Shown here: positions 7,632-16,578 of the stretch, piece after piece
Position numbering within the stretch: position 1 is the stretch's first letter
Layout of the letters: each line of letters opens with the position of its first letter
Assembly (NCBI RefSeq): GCF_947486615.1
Contig: NZ_CANKUD010000012.1
Location: forward strand, 1 to 64,000
DNA length: 64,000 bases
DNA from: an uncultured Modestobacter sp.
Lineage (GTDB): Bacteria; Actinomycetota; Actinomycetes; Mycobacteriales; Geodermatophilaceae
Direction of reading: 5' to 3'
Translations under genes and position numbers: made by a program
Notes under the pieces: generated by a model
The model's database searches: none
What the model saw: the letters and a program-made list of their open reading frames with translations, nothing else
Told to the model about the DNA's origin: nothing

Positions 7632-8614
7632 TGCACTCCCCGAAGAAGCTGGCCGCCGCGCTGGCCGCCACCACCCTGCTCACCGGCTGCGGCCTGGAGA
7701 GCGCCAACGGTCTCGTCCCCGACGCTGCGCCCGGCAGCATCCGACCGATCGAGGCGGCCGAGGGCGAGCCGATCACGGTGGGCGCCAAGGCCTTCACCGA
7801 GCAGCTGATCCTGGGCAAGATCGCCGCGATCGCGCTGGAGGCCGCCGGCTTCGACGTGACCGACCGCAGCGGCATCCCGGGGGCCGCCCCGGCCCGGGCC
7901 GCGATGCTCAGCGCCGAGACCGACGTGCAGTTCGAGTACACCGGCACCGGGTGGATCAACTACCTGGGCATGGCCGAGGGCATCCCGGACCAGCAGGAGC
8001 AGTACGAGGCGGTCCGGGACGCCGACGCGGAGAACGGGATCACCTGGCTCCCGCCGGCCGAGGCCAACAACACCTACGCCTTCGCGGTGCGCGACGAGGC
8101 CGTCGAGGAGCTCGGCGGGATCGCGACCCTCTCGGACATCGCCGAGCTGCCGGTCGAGGAGCGCACCTTCTGCGTGGAGTCGGAGTTCGCCACCCGCGTC
8201 GACGGCTTCGAGCCGATGCTGGAGGCCTACGACATCCCCCTCGGCGACCCGGACGGGGTGCCGCGGGACAACGTCAGCATCCTGGACACCGGCGCCGTCT
8301 ACACCGCCACCGACAGCGGCGACCGGTGCAACTTCGGCGAGGTGTTCACCACCGACGGCCGGATCGCCTCCCTGGGCCTGACCGTGCTCGAGGACGACCG
8401 CGGCTACTTCCCGGCCTACAACGTCGCCCCCGAGGTGGTGACCGCCACCCTGGAGGAGTTCCCGGAGATCGCCGACGTCTTCGCGGAGATCACCCCGCTG
8501 CTCACCGACGAGGTGCTCATCGAGCTCAACGGCCGGGTCGACGTCGGCGGTGAGGAGCCGGCGGACGTGGCGATGGACTGGCTCGTCGACGAGGGGCTCG
8601 TCGAGCGGGTCTGA
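7631..8614 (+). CDS. glycine betaine/choline-type substrate-binding lipoprotein
   Basis: A 327-residue extracytoplasmic solute-binding protein of the OpuAC family. The signal peptide ends in the lipobox LLTGC with Cys at residue 20, which would be lipid-modified and anchor the protein to the membrane. The motif VGAKAFTEQLILGKI (about 51-65) and the later FEYTGTGWINYLG are characteristic of quaternary-amine binding proteins. It is the last gene of the four-gene operon and delivers solute to the two permeases. Ligand identity cannot be read from the sequence; choline, glycine betaine and related compounds are the usual ligands. Confidence 0.92.
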   Translation: MHSPKKLAAALAATTLLTGCGLESANGLVPDAAPGSIRPIEAAEGEPITVGAKAFTEQLILGKIAAIALEAAGFDVTDRSGIPGAAPARAAMLSAETDVQFEYTGTGWINYLGMAEGIPDQQEQYEAVRDADAENGITWLPPAEANNTYAFAVRDEAVEELGGIATLSDIAELPVEERTFCVESEFATRVDGFEPMLEAYDIPLGDPDGVPRDNVSILDTGAVYTATDSGDRCNFGEVFTTDGRIASLGLTVLEDDRGYFPAYNVAPEVVTATLEEFPEIADVFAEITPLLTDEVLIELNGRVDVGGEEPADVAMDWLVDEGLVERV

Positions 8615-8651
8615 CCGGCCGCAGCACGCCGGAGGCTCGCGGCTGCAGGGG

Positions 8652-9620
8652 TCACCCCTGGGCCGCGAGCCGTTCCAGCCTGTTGACCAGGAACTCGACG
8701 GCCGCGTCGCTGTCGACGCCCTCGGCCACCGCCACCGCGGTGGGCGAGGACGACGGCGTCCGGCGGTCCACCAGCGTCTGCCCGCGCCCGGCACCGGGCC
8801 CGGTGTCGACCACCACGTCCCGCGGCACGGTGCGCAGCGTCCCGGGCACGATCGCCTCGGTCAGCGCCAGCGCGTCGTGCACCACCACCCCGTCGGTGCC
8901 GTAGGACGTGCGGGCGTGGTCCAGGTACTGCTGCAGCATCGCCGCGGCCTGGGCGCCGACCGGCCCCGCCGCGGCGAAGCGGGCGATCCCCGCCTCGGTG
9001 AGCACGGTCGGCAGGGTGACGTCCAGCCCGACCAGCACCGTGGGCAGGCCCGCGGCGAACACCACGGCGGCGGCCTCCGGGTCGGCCCAGACGTTGAACT
9101 CCGCGGCCGCCGTGACGTTGCCCCCGCGGGTCGCCGACCCGCCCATCACCACCAGCCGCCCGATCCGCGCCGCGGCGTCGGGGTACACCGCCAGCAGCAG
9201 CGCGATGTTCGTCAGCGGCCCGATCGCCGCCACGGTGACCGGTCGCTCGCTGCTCAGCAGCAGCTCGGCCAGCGCGACCACCGCCGGGCGCGGGTCCACC
9301 GCCGCGGGTGAGGGCGGGAGGACGACGCCGCCCAGCCCCGCCGCCCCGTGCACGTGCCCGGCCCGCCGGGCCTGGGGCACCGCCAGCGACGAGCGGGCAC
9401 CCACCGCCACCGGCACGTCGGACCGGCCGGCCAGGTGCAGCACCCGGAGGGCGTTCTCCGTGGTCTGCGCCAGGTCGACGTTGCCGTGCACCGTCGTCAC
9501 CAGCCGCAGGTCGACCTCCGGGCTGGCCAGCGCGAGCAGCAGCGCAAGGGCGTCGTCGATGCCCGGGTCGGTGTCGACGACGAGCGGGACCGGGCCGGGT
9601 GCGGGCTGGGTGTCGGGCAC
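8652..9620 (-). CDS. inosine/uridine-preferring nucleoside hydrolase
   Basis: A protein of about 322 residues with the hallmark calcium-binding N-terminal motif VVDTDPGIDDALAL (about residues 11-24), plus AIGPLTNIALLL and an N-x-x-x-DPEAA element (FNVWADPEAAAVV) of the ribonucleoside hydrolase family. These enzymes hydrolyse the N-glycosidic bond of purine or pyrimidine nucleosides in salvage. GTG 9620 (VPDTQPAPGP) is taken as start; ATG 9680 and GTG 9731 are in frame upstream but give a Trp- and Arg-rich leader unlike the family. It is monocistronic and convergent with the osmoprotectant operon, with only 37 bp between stop codons. Confidence 0.88.
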   Translation of the reverse strand: MPDTQPAPGPVPLVVDTDPGIDDALALLLALASPEVDLRLVTTVHGNVDLAQTTENALRVLHLAGRSDVPVAVGARSSLAVPQARRAGHVHGAAGLGGVVLPPSPAAVDPRPAVVALAELLLSSERPVTVAAIGPLTNIALLLAVYPDAAARIGRLVVMGGSATRGGNVTAAAEFNVWADPEAAAVVFAAGLPTVLVGLDVTLPTVLTEAGIARFAAAGPVGAQAAAMLQQYLDHARTSYGTDGVVVHDALALTEAIVPGTLRTVPRDVVVDTGPGAGRGQTLVDRRTPSSSPTAVAVAEGVDSDAAVEFLVNRLERLAAQG

Positions 9621-9907
9621 CCGGTCATCCCACCAGACACACCCGACACGCCGGTGCGTCGGCCCGGTCGCCGAGGTCATCGACCACCGATGGGCCGCCT
9701 GATCTGGGGTTTCGCCCGGTGGAGTCGACAAGTGACCGGGCCGGGAGGGGGGTCATCGACCGTTGCGAGGGGTCTGGGCAACGGTTCGGTCACGCGGCCC
9801 GGCCGGGGGGTCCGCAGAGCCGGTCCGCGACCGCCGTCGTCCGTAACTTCTTCCTTGCCCGCGGCCCCTTCCCCGGCCGCGGCAACTACTTCCCCGGGAG
9901 GGCAGCG
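9621..9907. other. divergent intergenic region with GC hairpin
   Basis: About 290 bp between the nucleoside hydrolase and the repeat-containing hypothetical. It holds a perfect 8-bp inverted repeat, CCGCGGCC and GGCCGCGG at 9859-9866 and 9875-9882, flanked by the near-direct repeats AACTTCTTCC and AACTACTTCC. The hairpin lies just ahead of the GGGAGGGCAG ribosome site of the next gene, so it could affect its translation. No coding frame here is convincing. Confidence 0.5.
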
Positions 9908-11233
9908 ATGGCGATCGACACGGCAGCAGTCCGGCGGACCGACGTGCCGGCTCCCCGGGGCGTCGTGCCCCGCACCGCCCCGATCGGCCTCTTCGGCCAG
10001 GGGCCGGCCCTCCCGCCGGAGGCGCACCTGACCAGCGCCGGCACCGGTGACCTCGCCGCCGGGCTGGCGGTCGGGCTGGCCGTCGGCGTGCTGGGCATGT
10101 CGCCGCGAGCGCTGCCCGAACCGGGCGCCCCGCGCGCCACGCGGCGGTCCCGGCGGCGCGAGTTCGGCCAGTGGGCGCGCACCTGGGGCGCCGGACCCGA
10201 CGGCGCGCACCTGGCCTGGCGGGCCACCCCGCTGCGGGTGCACCGGCTGACCGACGGGGCGGGCCGGCCCCGCCCCGCCCTCGCCCAGCCGGCCGCGGCG
10301 ACCGCCGCCCCCACCGCGCCGGTCCGGTCGCTTCCCGCGGTCGTGGACCACGACCTGGAGGCGGCGATCGCCTTCGCCACCGACCTCTCGGTGGACCTGC
10401 TGCGCACGCCCGTCCGGCTGGCCGCCCCGCAGCCGCGGCTGACCGCCCCGGTGCGGCACCTGCTCGGCCGGCTGCGATCGGCGACCCGGCGCGCGGCCGG
10501 CTGGGGCAGCGGCACCCACGGCGTGCACCTGGCCTGGGACCGTCCGGTCCCGCCGACGGTGCACCGGCTGACCCTGCCCGAGCCGGCCCTGCCGGTCGCC
10601 GGCTCGCGCAGCGCCCCCCTGGACCTGCGGCACCGGGCGCCCGAGCGGGACGAGCCCGTGCCGATGCGGGAGCTGCCGAGCACGCCGCCCCGGCCGGCGG
10701 TTCCGGGCCTGCGGCACCGGGCGCCGGAGCAGGACGAGCCGACGCCGGTGCGGCAGTCCCCGGGCACCCCGCCGTCCCGGCCGCAGCCGCGGGACCGGGC
10801 GACCGGATCGACACCGGCGGCGCCGCGACGCAGCGCGAACCGGCCGGAGTTCTTTAGGGTGGCTACGTGTTCACCACGCGCCCGGAACTCGCCGGCACCT
10901 TCGGGATGGTCGCTTCGACGCACTGGCTCGCCAGTGCCGCGGGCATGGCGACCCTCGAGGCCGGTGGCAACGCGTTCGATGCCGCGGTCGCTGCGGGTCT
11001 CACCCTGCAGGTCGTCGAGCCGCACCTCAACGGCCCGGGGGGCGAGGTCCCGGTCCTCTTCGCCCGGAGCCCGCGGGCAGCCACCGGTGCGGGGGTCCCC
11101 GTCGTCCTCTCCGGTCAGGGCACCGCCCCCGCCGGCGCCACGATCGAGGCCTACAGCCAGCTGGGTCTCGACCTGGTCCCCGGCACCGGCCTCCTCGCCG
11201 CCACCGTGCCCGGCGCCATCGGCGCCTGGCTGA
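9908..11233 (+). CDS. hypothetical protein with internal duplications; 3' end uncertain
   Basis: I do not recognise this protein. ATG 9908 follows a GGGAGGG site and codons have strong G/C third positions up to about 10850, so it is coding. A glycine/alanine hydrophobic stretch (LAAGLAVGLAVGVLG, about residues 50-64) could be a short membrane segment. Two internal duplications stand out: WGAGPDGAHLAW...RVHRLT is repeated as WGSGTHGVHLAW...TVHRLT, and LRHRAPERDEPVPMRE as LRHRAPEQDEPTPVRQ. No stop occurs before the gamma-glutamyltransferase start at 10867; the frame stays open to 11233 over 367 nt of overlap in which its codon use looks like shadow sequence. A lost stop or an indel near 10850 is likely. 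Confidence 0.55.
   Translation: MAIDTAAVRRTDVPAPRGVVPRTAPIGLFGQGPALPPEAHLTSAGTGDLAAGLAVGLAVGVLGMSPRALPEPGAPRATRRSRRREFGQWARTWGAGPDGAHLAWRATPLRVHRLTDGAGRPRPALAQPAAATAAPTAPVRSLPAVVDHDLEAAIAFATDLSVDLLRTPVRLAAPQPRLTAPVRHLLGRLRSATRRAAGWGSGTHGVHLAWDRPVPPTVHRLTLPEPALPVAGSRSAPLDLRHRAPERDEPVPMRELPSTPPRPAVPGLRHRAPEQDEPTPVRQSPGTPPSRPQPRDRATGSTPAAPRRSANRPEFFRVATCSPRARNSPAPSGWSLRRTGSPVPRAWRPSRPVATRSMPRSLRVSPCRSSSRTSTARGARSRSSSPGARGQPPVRGSPSSSPVRAPPPPAPRSRPTASWVSTWSPAPASSPPPCPAPSAPG
10855..10860 (+). promoter_or_regulatory. -10 element of leaderless promoter for gamma-glutamyltransferase
   Basis: TAGGGT matches TANNNT and ends six bases before the GTG start at 10867, the spacing of leaderless actinobacterial transcripts. 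There is no ribosome site before this GTG. The element lies inside the still-open frame of the upstream gene. Confidence 0.65.
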
Positions 11234-12687
11234 CCCTCCTGCGCGACCACGGCACCCTGCCGCTGGACGCCGTCCTCCGCTTCGCCATCGAGTACGCCGA
11301 GCACGGCCACCCGCTCCTCCCGCGGGTCGCCGCGACCGTCGCCTCGGTCTCCGAGCACTTCCGCACGCACTGGCCTACCTCGGCCGCCACCTGGCTCGCC
11401 CCCGACGGAGCACCCCCCACCGCCGGTCGCCTGTTCCGCAACCCGGTCCTCGCCTCGACCTACCGCCGACTGCTCGACGCAGCGCGCGGACCCTCCCGAG
11501 AGGCGCAGATCGAGGCGGCACTCGCGGCCTGGTACACGGGGTTCGTCGCGCAGGCGATCGACGAGTTCTCCCGGTCCCCGGTGATGGACGACTCCGGTCG
11601 TGCCCACCGCGGCTTCCTGACGGGTGAGGACCTCGCCGGCTGGCAGCCGACGTACGAGCCGCCGGTCACCTTGGACTGGCGCGGGTGGACGCTCGCGAAG
11701 GCCGGGCCGTGGTCCCAGGGCCCGGCGCTGCTCCAGGCGCTCGCGATGCTGGACGGCCACCCGGCGGCAGGAGCCGGGGCCGGGTACGGCTCGGGCACCG
11801 CCGATGCCGACCTGGTCCACGCCAGCGTGGAGGCGGTCAAGCTGGCGATGGCCGACCGTGAGGCCTGGTACGGCGACACGGCACAGGCGCCGGTGGACGA
11901 CCTGCTCTCCACCGGCTACACCGAGCAGCGGCGGGCGCTCATCAGCGACCGGGCCAGCACCGAGCTGCGGCCCGGCTCGCCAGGGGGGCGCCCGCCACGG
12001 CTGCCCGCGTTCGTCACCGACGCCTCCGCCGGCGTCCGTCCCTCCCCGGGCACCATCGCCGGCGTCGGCGAGCCCACCGTCGACACCCGCGGCACCACCC
12101 GCGGCGACACCTGCCACGTCGACGTCGTCGACCGCTGGGGCAACATCGTCTCGGCCACCCCGTCCGGTGGCTGGCTGCAGAGCTCGCCGGTCATCCCCTC
12201 GCTGGGCTTCGCGCTCGGCACCCGGGCGCAGATGTTCTGGCTCGAGCCCGACCTGCCCAACTCGCTGCTGCCCGGCAAGCGCCCACGCACCACGCTGACC
12301 CCGTCGCTCGCGCTGCGTGGCGGCGTCCCGACGCTGGCCTTCGGCACCCCGGGCGGTGACCAGCAGGAGCAGTGGCAACTGTGCTTCTGGCTGGCCCACG
12401 CGCTGGGCGGCCTGGACCTGCAGGCCGCGATCGACGCGCCCGCCTGGCACACCACCAGCTTCCCGTCGTCCTTCTACCCCCGGGACATGACCCCGGGCGA
12501 GGTCGTCGTGGAGTCCCGGCTCGGGGACGACGTGATCGCCGAGCTGCGCCGTCGCGGGCACACGGTCACCGTCTCCGACCCCTGGTCGCTGGGCCGGATG
12601 TCGGCGGTCTCGATCGACCCGGAGACCGGGGTGCTGCGGGCCGGGGCCAACCCCCGCGGGATGCAGGGCTACGCCGTCGGCCGCTGA
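10867..12687 (+). CDS. gamma-glutamyltransferase family protein
   Basis: A 606-residue Ntn-hydrolase of the gamma-glutamyltranspeptidase family. Such proteins self-cleave to create an N-terminal catalytic Thr; here the likely site is RGDTCHVDVVDRWGN at about residues 415-429, where Thr-Cys-His replaces the common T-T-H triplet. The N-terminal ASTHWLASAAGMATLEAGGNAFDAAVA and the C-terminal RPRTTLTPSLAL match the family. No signal peptide is seen, so a cytoplasmic acylase- or transferase-like role is more likely than a secreted glutathione hydrolase. GTG 10867 is read from a leaderless promoter. Substrate is not determined; related enzymes include cephalosporin acylases and oxamate amidohydrolases. 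Confidence 0.88.
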   Translation: MFTTRPELAGTFGMVASTHWLASAAGMATLEAGGNAFDAAVAAGLTLQVVEPHLNGPGGEVPVLFARSPRAATGAGVPVVLSGQGTAPAGATIEAYSQLGLDLVPGTGLLAATVPGAIGAWLTLLRDHGTLPLDAVLRFAIEYAEHGHPLLPRVAATVASVSEHFRTHWPTSAATWLAPDGAPPTAGRLFRNPVLASTYRRLLDAARGPSREAQIEAALAAWYTGFVAQAIDEFSRSPVMDDSGRAHRGFLTGEDLAGWQPTYEPPVTLDWRGWTLAKAGPWSQGPALLQALAMLDGHPAAGAGAGYGSGTADADLVHASVEAVKLAMADREAWYGDTAQAPVDDLLSTGYTEQRRALISDRASTELRPGSPGGRPPRLPAFVTDASAGVRPSPGTIAGVGEPTVDTRGTTRGDTCHVDVVDRWGNIVSATPSGGWLQSSPVIPSLGFALGTRAQMFWLEPDLPNSLLPGKRPRTTLTPSLALRGGVPTLAFGTPGGDQQEQWQLCFWLAHALGGLDLQAAIDAPAWHTTSFPSSFYPRDMTPGEVVVESRLGDDVIAELRRRGHTVTVSDPWSLGRMSAVSIDPETGVLRAGANPRGMQGYAVGR

Positions 12688-12720
12688 CGCGGGGCCGTCG
12701 GCGACTGATGCGGGGCCGGG

Positions 12721-13854
12721 TCAGTCCGGCGCCTCCTCCCGGGCCAGCTCCTCGGGCACGACGGCCGCCAGGCACCGCTGGACGGCGACCACCACGCTGC
12801 TCGCGGCGAACAGGTCGTGGTCGGTGGTGGCGCGCACCCGGCGCAGCTCGCCGATCAGGCCGTCCAGCGCGTCGTAGGCGGCCCGGGTCGCCTCCGGGCC
12901 GGCCGTCGCACCCTCGACCGACCGCAGCGCGTCGGCCAACCCCCTGAGGGCGGCCGCCGCGGTGGGCCGCAGGGTCGGGCCGAGCGCCACCTCGGACAGC
13001 TCGGACCGCTCGGTCTCCGCGATCAGCTGGGTCAGGTCCTCGACCAGCAGGGTCAGCCGCTCCAGCGCCCGGGCCTGGGCGTACTGCCGCTCGGCGTCCT
13101 GCTGGTGCCGGCGGGCCCGCCGGTTGCCGCGCCGGGCCTCGTCGGTCTGCTGCACCGCGGTGCGCATCTGGGCGAGCACCGGGTCGATCGAGCGCATCCG
13201 GGTGCGCCACTCGTCCTGGCTGGGTGGGTGCTCCTGACGGAGTCCCTCGGCGAGGTCGCCGAGCTGGTCGGCCAGCAGGTCACGCAGCCGGCCGAGCTCG
13301 GTCTGGGACGGCGCCAGCGGCAGCGGCGGGAAGGCGGCGAGGACGGCCATCCCGATCAGCGCACCGAAGAACGTCAGCCCGGCGTAGCCGGCCACGTAGT
13401 CGATCGGGTCGCCCCCGCCGATGATCAGCACGAACAGCGCCGAGGTGGGCACCCAGCTGCCGGCACTGCCCAGCCGGTCCCACCCGGCCAGCACCACCCC
13501 GGCGATGACGACGATCCCGATGGTGGCGACCGTCGGGGTGGGCAGCGCGTCGCCGGCCAGCGCCACCGCGGCGCCGATGGCGATGGCCGCGATCGACTGG
13601 GCGGAGGACCGTGCCGAGCCGGCCAGGGTGGTCGAGGTGGCGATCACCGCCCCGAAGGGCGCGTAGTACGGGTACTCCTGGGCCGGGCCGGGGAGCAGAC
13701 GGGCCAGTGCCCAGGCGATCGTCGCGGCGATGGCGGCACGGAGGGCGAGACCGAGCTGCGGGTGCCGGGCCCAGGTGCGCCGCGCGGACCCCGCCCAGGA
13801 GCGGGGGTTCCGGGACCGGGGCGTCCCGGGACCGGCACGCACGGGTGTCTGCAC
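12721..13854 (-). CDS. FUSC / aromatic acid exporter-like membrane protein
   Basis: A 377-residue protein with an N-terminal half of about six membrane segments (for example LALRAAIAATIAWALARLL and IAAIAIGAAVALAGDALP) and a long charged C-terminal half rich in Arg/Glu/Gln that should be helical and cytosolic. This split is typical of the FUSC (fusaric acid resistance) and ArAE exporter families, which pump aromatic acids. GTG 13854 is selected because GGGGGAG lies close upstream; the frame is open much further upstream but there it is antisense to the phosphatase gene. It is divergent from that gene. The transported compound is unknown. Confidence 0.78.
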   Translation of the reverse strand: MQTPVRAGPGTPRSRNPRSWAGSARRTWARHPQLGLALRAAIAATIAWALARLLPGPAQEYPYYAPFGAVIATSTTLAGSARSSAQSIAAIAIGAAVALAGDALPTPTVATIGIVVIAGVVLAGWDRLGSAGSWVPTSALFVLIIGGGDPIDYVAGYAGLTFFGALIGMAVLAAFPPLPLAPSQTELGRLRDLLADQLGDLAEGLRQEHPPSQDEWRTRMRSIDPVLAQMRTAVQQTDEARRGNRRARRHQQDAERQYAQARALERLTLLVEDLTQLIAETERSELSEVALGPTLRPTAAAALRGLADALRSVEGATAGPEATRAAYDALDGLIGELRRVRATTDHDLFAASSVVVAVQRCLAAVVPEELAREEAPD

Positions 13855-14004
13855 CCACCCATGCTCCCCCGGTGCGGGTCGTCCGGCACGGGGCTGCCCG
13901 GCACCCTCGGAGGCGCGCCCCGGCCACCGGGCATGATCGACCGCGGCACGAGCACCGCGGACGGGGGCGGTGCGGGAGTTCTCGGGGACAGGGAGGGGCC
14001 GGCC

Positions 14005-16548
14005 ATGACGCTGCACGACCCCTCGCGGATCGCAGCGGGCGCCCGTGTCTCCGCCGTCGCCGCCCGCCCCGGTCTGCAACGGCTGACCGACCTGGCCGCG
14101 GAGCTGCTCGGTGCCCCGTCGGCCGGCGTCGCCCTGGCCGGTGACCTCCAGGTCGTCGCCGGTGTCTCGGGGCGCCCCGTGTGGCGGGTCGGCACCGAAC
14201 GCCGCCTCGACGACACCCTGGGCGGCACGGTCGTGGCCGCCCGCGCACCCCGGGCCTACACCGACGTCCGGTCCGATCCGCGGGTCGCGCACCTGCCGGC
14301 GGTGCAGGCCGGCCGGGTCGCCGCCTACCTCGGGGTACCGCTGTTCGAATCCGCCGGTGAGCACGTCGTCGGCGTCCTGGCGGTGTTCGGGCCGGAGCCC
14401 CGGGTGTGGAGCGAGGACGACGTGGCGCTGCTGAGCCGGCTGGCCGGGCCGGTCACCTCCGAGCTCGAGCTCGCCGCGGTCGTCGCCGAGTTCGAGGGCG
14501 ACCGGCTGCGCTGGGGGCTGGCCATCGACGCCGCGGGGATCGGCGGTTTCGACTGGGACCTGGTCACCGACGAGCTGGTCTGGGACGACCGGATGGTCGA
14601 GCTGTTCGAGTACGACCGGTCCAGGTTCCCCGGCACGATCGAGGCGTTCACCGACCGCCTGCACCGCGAGGACTCCGCTCGCGTCCGGGACGCCCTGCAG
14701 GTGGCGGTCGACGCCCGCAGCGGGTTCGAGGTGGAGTACCGGGTGGTGCTGCCCTCCGGCGAGGTCCGGTGGCTGCTGAGCCGTGGCCGGGTGCTGCCCG
14801 ACGAGCGCGGTGCCGCCGTGCGCATGGTGGGCGCCGCCCAGGACACCACCCGCCAGCGGGACGGCGACGCCCGGGTGGCGCGGGTGCTGGAGTCGATGCC
14901 CGCCGCCTTCTTCTCGCTCAGCCGGGACTGGCGCTTCACTTATGTCAACGTCCAGGCCGAGCTGTTGCTGGGGCGCTCCCGCGACGAGCTGGTCGGCGGG
15001 GACATCTGGGAGCTGTTCCCCGCGGCGGTGGGCGGCGCCTTCGAGGAGAACTACCGGTCGGCGATGGCCCGACGGGAGCCGGCCGTCTTCGAGGCGTACT
15101 ACCCGCCGCCGCTGGACAGCTGGTACGAGGTCCGGGCCTGGCCGGACGCCGACGGCCTGTCGGTCTACTTCCTCGACGTGACCGAGCGGCGCCGGGCCGA
15201 GGACGCGGCCCGGCGGGAGGCCGAGCGGCTGGCGTTGATCGCCCAGGTGTCCGACACCCTGTCCACCGCGCTGATCGACCGGCGTGGTGCGCGTGGGGCG
15301 CTGGAGGAGCTGGTGCGCGCGGTGGTCCCCGCGCTGGGCGACTGGGCCATCGCCAGCCTGGTCGAGGAGGACGGGCGCCTGCAGGACGTCGCCAGCTGGC
15401 ACCGCGACCCCGCGCTGCGGCCCACGGCGGCCACCTACGCCCGGCTGCGACTGGCTGCGCTGACCAACACCGCGCCGATCGTCGACGCCCTGGCCACCGG
15501 GGAGCTGGCCGTCATCCCCGACGTCGCGGCCGCGGTCGGCAACGGGCTGCCGGCCGGCGAGGTCCGGGACGCCTACTGGCAGCTGAACCCGGGAAACGCG
15601 CTGGCGCTGGCACTGGTCGCCCGCGGCCGGGTGCTGGGCGCCCTGTCGCTGTACCGCGACCGGGGACGGGCGCAGGCCGACGAGCAGGAGCAAGCCACCT
15701 TCCGGGACGTCGCGGACCGGGTGGCGCTGGCGCTGGACAGCGCGGCGCTGCACGAGCAGCAGCGCCGGATGGCCGAGGAGCTGCAGCGCAGTCTGCTGAC
15801 CGCGCCGCCGGAGCCCGACCACTCGGAGATCGTCGTCCGCTACATCCCGGCGGTGCAGGCCGCCCAGGTGGGCGGTGACTGGTACGACGCGTTCCTGCAG
15901 CCCGGCGGCGCGACGATGGTGGCGATCGGGGACGTCGTCGGGCACGACACGGTGGCCGCCGCGGCGATGGGCCAGCTGCGCAGCCTGCTGCGGGGCATCG
16001 CCTACAGCAGCGGTGGCGGGCCGGCGGCGGTGCTGGCCGACCTCGACCGCGCCATGGAGGGGCTGCAGGTGCACACCCTGGCCACCGCGGCGGTGGCCCG
16101 GTTCGAGCAGGAGCCGGTCGACCGGGAGCGCGGGGAGACCCGGTTGCGCTGGTCGAGCGCGGGGCATCCGCCGCTGCTGGTGCTGCACGTGGACGGCCGG
16201 GTGGAGGTGCTGGCGACCGAGCGCGCCGACCTGATGCTCGGCGTCCTCCCGGAGGCCCGGCGGCGTGAGCAGGTCGCCGTGGTCGACCGGGGTGCCACGG
16301 TGCTGCTCTACACCGACGGGTTGGTCGAGGGCCCGGACCTGCCGCTGGACGACGGTGTCGCCCGGCTGGCCGAGCTGCTCGGCGAGCTCGGCCACCTCCC
16401 GCTCGAGGAGCTGTGCGACCAGCTGGTGGCCGGGCTGAGGCCGCAGGGGTCGGAGGACGACGTCGCCCTGGTCGCCGTCCGGCTGCACCCGGAAGACCGG
16501 CCGCGGCCGGTCAGCGCCGGACCGGAGCGGGTGCCCAGGACCCCCTGA
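14005..16548 (+). CDS. GAF-PAS-PAS-GAF-PP2C (SpoIIE/RsbU-type) serine phosphatase
   Basis: An 847-residue sensor phosphatase. In order I see an N-terminal GAF domain (about 20-160), two PAS domains (about 170-290 and 295-405, with FDWDLVTDELVWDDRM and YVNVQAELLLGRSRDEL), a second GAF (about 425-590) and a C-terminal PP2C-type SpoIIE domain (about 610-835). Metal-binding acidic motifs GGDWYDAF, IGDVVGHD and YTDGLVEG are intact. Such enzymes dephosphorylate STAS antagonists when the sensor domains bind a signal. ATG 14005 follows GGGAGGGG; ATG 13933 is a less likely upstream start. The RsbW-like kinase 16579-17019 lies convergently next to it, and the STAS protein at 4186-4590 is a candidate substrate. 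Confidence 0.9.
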   Translation: MTLHDPSRIAAGARVSAVAARPGLQRLTDLAAELLGAPSAGVALAGDLQVVAGVSGRPVWRVGTERRLDDTLGGTVVAARAPRAYTDVRSDPRVAHLPAVQAGRVAAYLGVPLFESAGEHVVGVLAVFGPEPRVWSEDDVALLSRLAGPVTSELELAAVVAEFEGDRLRWGLAIDAAGIGGFDWDLVTDELVWDDRMVELFEYDRSRFPGTIEAFTDRLHREDSARVRDALQVAVDARSGFEVEYRVVLPSGEVRWLLSRGRVLPDERGAAVRMVGAAQDTTRQRDGDARVARVLESMPAAFFSLSRDWRFTYVNVQAELLLGRSRDELVGGDIWELFPAAVGGAFEENYRSAMARREPAVFEAYYPPPLDSWYEVRAWPDADGLSVYFLDVTERRRAEDAARREAERLALIAQVSDTLSTALIDRRGARGALEELVRAVVPALGDWAIASLVEEDGRLQDVASWHRDPALRPTAATYARLRLAALTNTAPIVDALATGELAVIPDVAAAVGNGLPAGEVRDAYWQLNPGNALALALVARGRVLGALSLYRDRGRAQADEQEQATFRDVADRVALALDSAALHEQQRRMAEELQRSLLTAPPEPDHSEIVVRYIPAVQAAQVGGDWYDAFLQPGGATMVAIGDVVGHDTVAAAAMGQLRSLLRGIAYSSGGGPAAVLADLDRAMEGLQVHTLATAAVARFEQEPVDRERGETRLRWSSAGHPPLLVLHVDGRVEVLATERADLMLGVLPEARRREQVAVVDRGATVLLYTDGLVEGPDLPLDDGVARLAELLGELGHLPLEELCDQLVAGLRPQGSEDDVALVAVRLHPEDRPRPVSAGPERVPRTP

Positions 16549-16578
16549 ACGCCGGCCGGCGAGGCCGGGGGGCGTCGT

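Noticed and set aside
9886..12561. A minus-strand open frame of about 890 codons opposite the gamma-glutamyltransferase gene
   Set aside because: Its translation is a Gly/Arg/Pro-rich mixture with no domain, while the plus strand encodes a full enzyme with family motifs.
12721..16488. A continuous minus-strand open frame of more than 1200 codons covering the phosphatase gene
   Set aside because: Only its last 378 codons have correct codon bias and membrane-protein sequence. The rest is antisense to the intact GAF-PAS-PP2C gene and is a by-product of high GC.
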